Assembly (NCBI GenBank): GCA_963921255.3
Contig: CAWUEW020000003.1
Span: forward strand, 806,001 to 870,000
DNA length: 64,000 nucleotides
Origin: JANSYL01 sp963921255
GTDB taxonomy: Bacteria; Pseudomonadota; Alphaproteobacteria; Rhodobacterales; Rhodobacteraceae
Reading direction: 5' to 3'
Shown here: positions 61,595 to 64,000 of the stretch, piece after piece
Layout of the letters: each line of letters starts with the position of its first letter
Numbering within the stretch: the first letter of the stretch is position 1
Notes under the pieces: model-generated
The model's database searches: none
Told to the model about the DNA's origin: nothing
What the model saw: the letters and a program-made list of their open reading frames with translations, nothing else
Translations under genes and position numbers: made by a program

Positions 61595-62803
61595 CTATTC
61601 CGCCGCTTGCGCCCAGTCGGCGCGGCCCTGCTGCATCATGTTCTGCATCGCCGGGTCCCGCCAGCGCAGGTTGTCGCGGCTCAACTGGTCCAGCTTCGTC
61701 ACACCCATCAGCTTCATGTCACGCTCGATCTCGGTGCGCAGATTGCCAAGCGCGCGTTCCACGCCGGCCTGACCTGCGGCCGCCAGCGCGTAGAGGTACA
61801 GACGTCCGCCGGAACAGGCTTTAGCGCCCACAGACAGCGCCTTCATGACGTGGGTGCCGCGTTGGATGCCGCCTTCACAGATCACGTCGATCTTGTCGCC
61901 GACCGCATCGCAAATCTCGGCCAGTTGGTCGAAGGGCGCGCGCGAGCCGTCCAGCTGCCGGCCACCGTGGTTCGACACCATGATGCCCGTGCATCCGATA
62001 TCCACCGCGCGCTTGGCATCTTCGACCGACATGATGCCCTTCAGCGCAAATTGTCCGTTCCACTGGGCGCAGAGTTTCTCGGCATCTTTCCAGTTCATCG
62101 ACTGGTCCAGCATGGTCGAGAAGTATTCGCCCACCGACACGGCCACGTTGGTGCCCGCATTCACATGCCCCGACAGGTGCGGCATGTCGAATTTTTCCTT
62201 TGTAAACCAGTGGTACGCCCACATCGGGTGGGTCGCGAAGCTGAGGATCGAAGACGGCGTCAGCTTCGGCGGAGAGGTGAAACCGGTGCGCAGGTCCCGC
62301 TCGCGGTTGCCACCCGTGATCGTATCCACCGTCAGGGCCATCACGTTGAAATTGGCCGCCCGGGCGCGTTCCAGCAGGGCATCGTTCAAGCCGCGGTCCT
62401 TGTGGAAGTAGAATTGGAACATCTTCGGGCCGGGCGCGATTTTGGCGATCTCTTCCACGGTGACCGTGGCCAGCGAAGACACCCCGAACATGGTGCCATA
62501 CTTGGTGGCGGCCTTGCCGACGGCGCGTTCGCCTTCGTGATGGAACAGTCGTTGCAGGGCGGTCGGCGCGCAGTAAACCGGCATGTCCAGTTTCTGGCCC
62601 ATCACCTCGACCGACATATCGACCTCTTCCACGCCCGCGAGGACGTTGGGCACGAGATCAACCTCGTCGAAGGACGAGGTGTTCCGGCGATAGGTGATCT
62701 CGTCATCGGCGGCGCCGTCGATGTAGTGAAAGATCGGGCCCGGCAACCGCCGCTTGGCCAGTTTCCGGAAATCCTGAAAATTGTGGCAGTCGTTCAATCC
62801 CAT
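61595..62803 (-). CDS. lldD: L-lactate dehydrogenase (FMN-dependent, LldD type)
   Basis: This 402-residue alpha-hydroxy-acid oxidase family enzyme has FHYIDGAADDE at the start, a phosphate-binding stretch GGIQRGTHVMKALSVGA and the active-site SNHGGRQLDGSRAP with catalytic His and Arg. It oxidises L-lactate (or a related alpha-hydroxy acid) to the keto acid. ATG 62803 has GGAGGGGAGAG upstream; the in-frame start at 62836 is weaker. It is probably followed by dld in one operon. Confidence 0.9.
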   Translation of the reverse strand: MGLNDCHNFQDFRKLAKRRLPGPIFHYIDGAADDEITYRRNTSSFDEVDLVPNVLAGVEEVDMSVEVMGQKLDMPVYCAPTALQRLFHHEGERAVGKAATKYGTMFGVSSLATVTVEEIAKIAPGPKMFQFYFHKDRGLNDALLERARAANFNVMALTVDTITGGNRERDLRTGFTSPPKLTPSSILSFATHPMWAYHWFTKEKFDMPHLSGHVNAGTNVAVSVGEYFSTMLDQSMNWKDAEKLCAQWNGQFALKGIMSVEDAKRAVDIGCTGIMVSNHGGRQLDGSRAPFDQLAEICDAVGDKIDVICEGGIQRGTHVMKALSVGAKACSGGRLYLYALAAAGQAGVERALGNLRTEIERDMKLMGVTKLDQLSRDNLRWRDPAMQNMMQQGRADWAQAAE

Positions 62804-62827
62804 CAGCGCTCTCCCCTCCGCCTCTAA

Positions 62828-62850
62828 ATTGGTCAAGTTTTTTAACCAAT
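62828..62850. promoter_or_regulatory. Inverted repeat upstream of lldD, probable operator
   Basis: ATTGGTCAA (62828-62836) is matched by TTAACCAAT (62842-62850), with one mismatch in nine. The ATTGGT/ACCAAT halves recall FadR-subfamily sites such as LldR and PdhR, but the halves are 11 nt apart instead of 3. The site lies about 25 nt before the ATG. Confidence 0.5.
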
Positions 62851-62950
62851 ATATCCAAGTAGTGAAAATCCCATGGGCCTGTCAAGGCTGAATCACCGAC
62901 ACGGCCGGGCGAGGGCCGGTTCGGTTTTGGTCAGAAAACTGGGCGAGATT

Positions 62951-63895
62951 TCAGGCGGCGCGGGTTGCGCGGTCGGGGGCGTAGGCAACCCGGAACCCGG
63001 TATGGCTCAGGGTCGTGTCGGGCGTGTTCGACGTGCGGGCGGCGATCCGGTACCGGTAGCAATAGCTGATGTGGCACAGGTATGAGCCGCCCTTGATGAC
63101 CCGCGCACCCGACTGGTGGGCCGTCGCGTTCAGCGCTTTTGCCGCTTTTGACAGGGATCGCACCCGGAACCGGTCGGCGGACCATTCCCACGTGTTGCCG
63201 ACCATGTTGAACAACCCGTATCCGTTCGGGGCGAAGCTGCGCGCCGGCGCCGTCGCCAGATACCCGTCAGCCATGGAGTTCTGCCGTGGAAAGGCGCCTT
63301 GCCAGATGTTGCAGGGCTGGTGATCGGCGTCATCGGGTTCGCGGTCGCCCCACGGGAACTTCGGGGCCGCCAATCCGCCCTGGGCGGCGAACTCCCACTC
63401 GGCCTCGGTGGGCAGGCGTCCGCCAGCCCAGTCCGCAAAGGCCACTGCATCGTTCCAGGACACTTGAACGACCGGGTGATCCGGCCGGTCCGACACGTCG
63501 CTGCCGGGCCCTTCCGGGGCGTCCCATGTCGCGCCATCGACCTTCCGCCACCATTCGAGGCCGGGCAGGGGTTCATGCGCGCTTGGGGATTTCAGCAGGT
63601 TGTAAAACACGTAGCTCCATCCGAAGCGTTGGGCCTCGGTGATATATCCTGTGTCTTCGATAAAGCGCGCGAACCGCGCATTCGTGACGGCACAGGCGTC
63701 GATGGCAAAGGGCTTCACCCGCGCGGAGCGGGCCGGATACTCGCCATCTTGCGGCAGAATGCGGTCATCGGTGCCCATGGTGAACTTGCCGCCGCTCAGA
63801 CCGACACGTTCCGAAACGTCCAGCGTGGCCGGTTTGATCTCGACCTCCGACGCGGCGGCGTCGCGCGGACCGGCTGACGGGGCGCAGCAGGTCAT
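62951..63895 (-). CDS. Formylglycine-generating enzyme (sulfatase-modifying factor)
   Basis: This 314-residue FGE-sulfatase domain protein has the copper-binding active-site cysteines in GGSYLCHISYCYRYR (Cys274, Cys279), followed by AARTSNTPDTT. It also has LPTEAEWEFAAQGG and GNTWEWSADRFR. It oxidises the CxPSR cysteine of sulfatases to formylglycine. A matching sulfatase lies 45 kb away at 17156, but none adjoins it. ATG 63895 (MTCCAPS) is typical of this family; an ATG at 63913 is in frame. It starts 24 nt after the upstream ligase gene stop. Confidence 0.93.
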   Translation of the reverse strand: MTCCAPSAGPRDAAASEVEIKPATLDVSERVGLSGGKFTMGTDDRILPQDGEYPARSARVKPFAIDACAVTNARFARFIEDTGYITEAQRFGWSYVFYNLLKSPSAHEPLPGLEWWRKVDGATWDAPEGPGSDVSDRPDHPVVQVSWNDAVAFADWAGGRLPTEAEWEFAAQGGLAAPKFPWGDREPDDADHQPCNIWQGAFPRQNSMADGYLATAPARSFAPNGYGLFNMVGNTWEWSADRFRVRSLSKAAKALNATAHQSGARVIKGGSYLCHISYCYRYRIAARTSNTPDTTLSHTGFRVAYAPDRATRAA

Positions 63896-63919
63896 GGGGC
63901 CCGCCGCGCACATCGCGGA

Positions 63920-64000
63920 TCAAGAACGGGGTGCAAAGGCATCGGCATACTGATCTCGCAGGATATTCTTTTGCACTTTGCCCATCGTATTGCGGGGCAG
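63920..64000 (-). CDS. Acyl-CoA ligase C-terminus, malonyl-CoA synthetase-like (5' partial)
   Basis: The frame on the minus strand is open from the window edge and ends after LPRNTMGKVQKNILRDQYADAFAPRS. The LPRNTMGKVQKN stretch is the A10-type lysine motif of adenylate-forming enzymes, and it is close to that of malonyl-CoA synthetase (MatB). Only 26 residues are present, so the substrate is a guess. Confidence 0.7.
   Translation of the reverse strand: MPRNTMGKVQKNILRDQYADAFAPRS

Noticed and set aside
1..64000. CRISPR arrays, tRNA or rRNA genes, insertion sequences, prophage or integrase genes
   Set aside because: No regularly spaced repeats, cloverleaf sequences, transposase or integrase motifs were recognised on reading both strands.

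Overview
This GC-rich window comes from an alphaproteobacterium, most likely a marine Rhodobacteraceae (Roseobacter-group) member. Evidence for this is the reductive pyrimidine operon under a RutR-type repressor, form II CO-dehydrogenase-like genes in the order SLM, a cytoplasmic SoeABC-type sulfite dehydrogenase, an osmoregulated periplasmic glucan locus, and a Mn-type ABC transporter whose permease carries a winged-helix tail. No tRNA, rRNA, insertion sequence, phage gene or CRISPR array was recognised. Genes are dense and packed into operons with many ATGA/GTGA stop-start overlaps.

Layout. 1-8.5 kb: reductive pyrimidine catabolism, with the C-terminus of PreA, a RutR-like TetR regulator, an N-carbamoyl-beta-alanine amidohydrolase, dihydropyrimidinase, and a NitT/TauT-type ABC importer with an embedded GNAT acetyltransferase. 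A RutR-type operator lies on the promoter. 8.8-16.1 kb: coxM, coxL, coxS, coxE and coxD on the minus strand with a divergent XdhC/CoxF factor. 16.1-19.4 kb: KDG kinase, a Cys-type sulfatase and a glycosyltransferase. 19.4-25 kb: a multistep phosphorelay (GAF/multi-PAS hybrid kinase, Hpt, two receivers). 25.2-31.8 kb: a rhodanese, the OpgC-OpgG-OpgH glucan genes and a TTC38-like TPR protein. 31.9-39.9 kb: a six-gene minus-strand operon of soeABC, an FAH-family hydrolase, a ThDP enzyme and a CaiB/BaiF CoA-transferase. 40.0-53.0 kb: a hexuronate locus, with gntR-uxaC-uxuB divergent from three Gfo/Idh/MocA oxidoreductases, a sugar ABC importer and uxuA. 53.2-57.2 kb: a sitABCD/mntABCD-type importer. 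57.3-64 kb: a HisD-family dehydrogenase with a bicupin, D- and L-lactate dehydrogenases, a formylglycine-generating enzyme, and the C-terminus of a malonyl-CoA synthetase-like ligase.

How the parts connect. Glucuronate can run UxaC, UxuB, UxuA to KDG and then the KDG kinase at 16 kb. The formylglycine-generating enzyme at 63 kb can activate the CxPSR sulfatase at 17 kb. SoeABC would detoxify or use sulfite, and a HisD-like enzyme that could be a sulfopropanediol dehydrogenase lies in the same window. The best candidates for undescribed biology are the triple-oxidoreductase uronate operon, which has no visible glycosidase, and the soeABC-FAH-ThDP-CaiB operon. All functional calls rest on motif and family recognition from the translated sequence; no database search was run.
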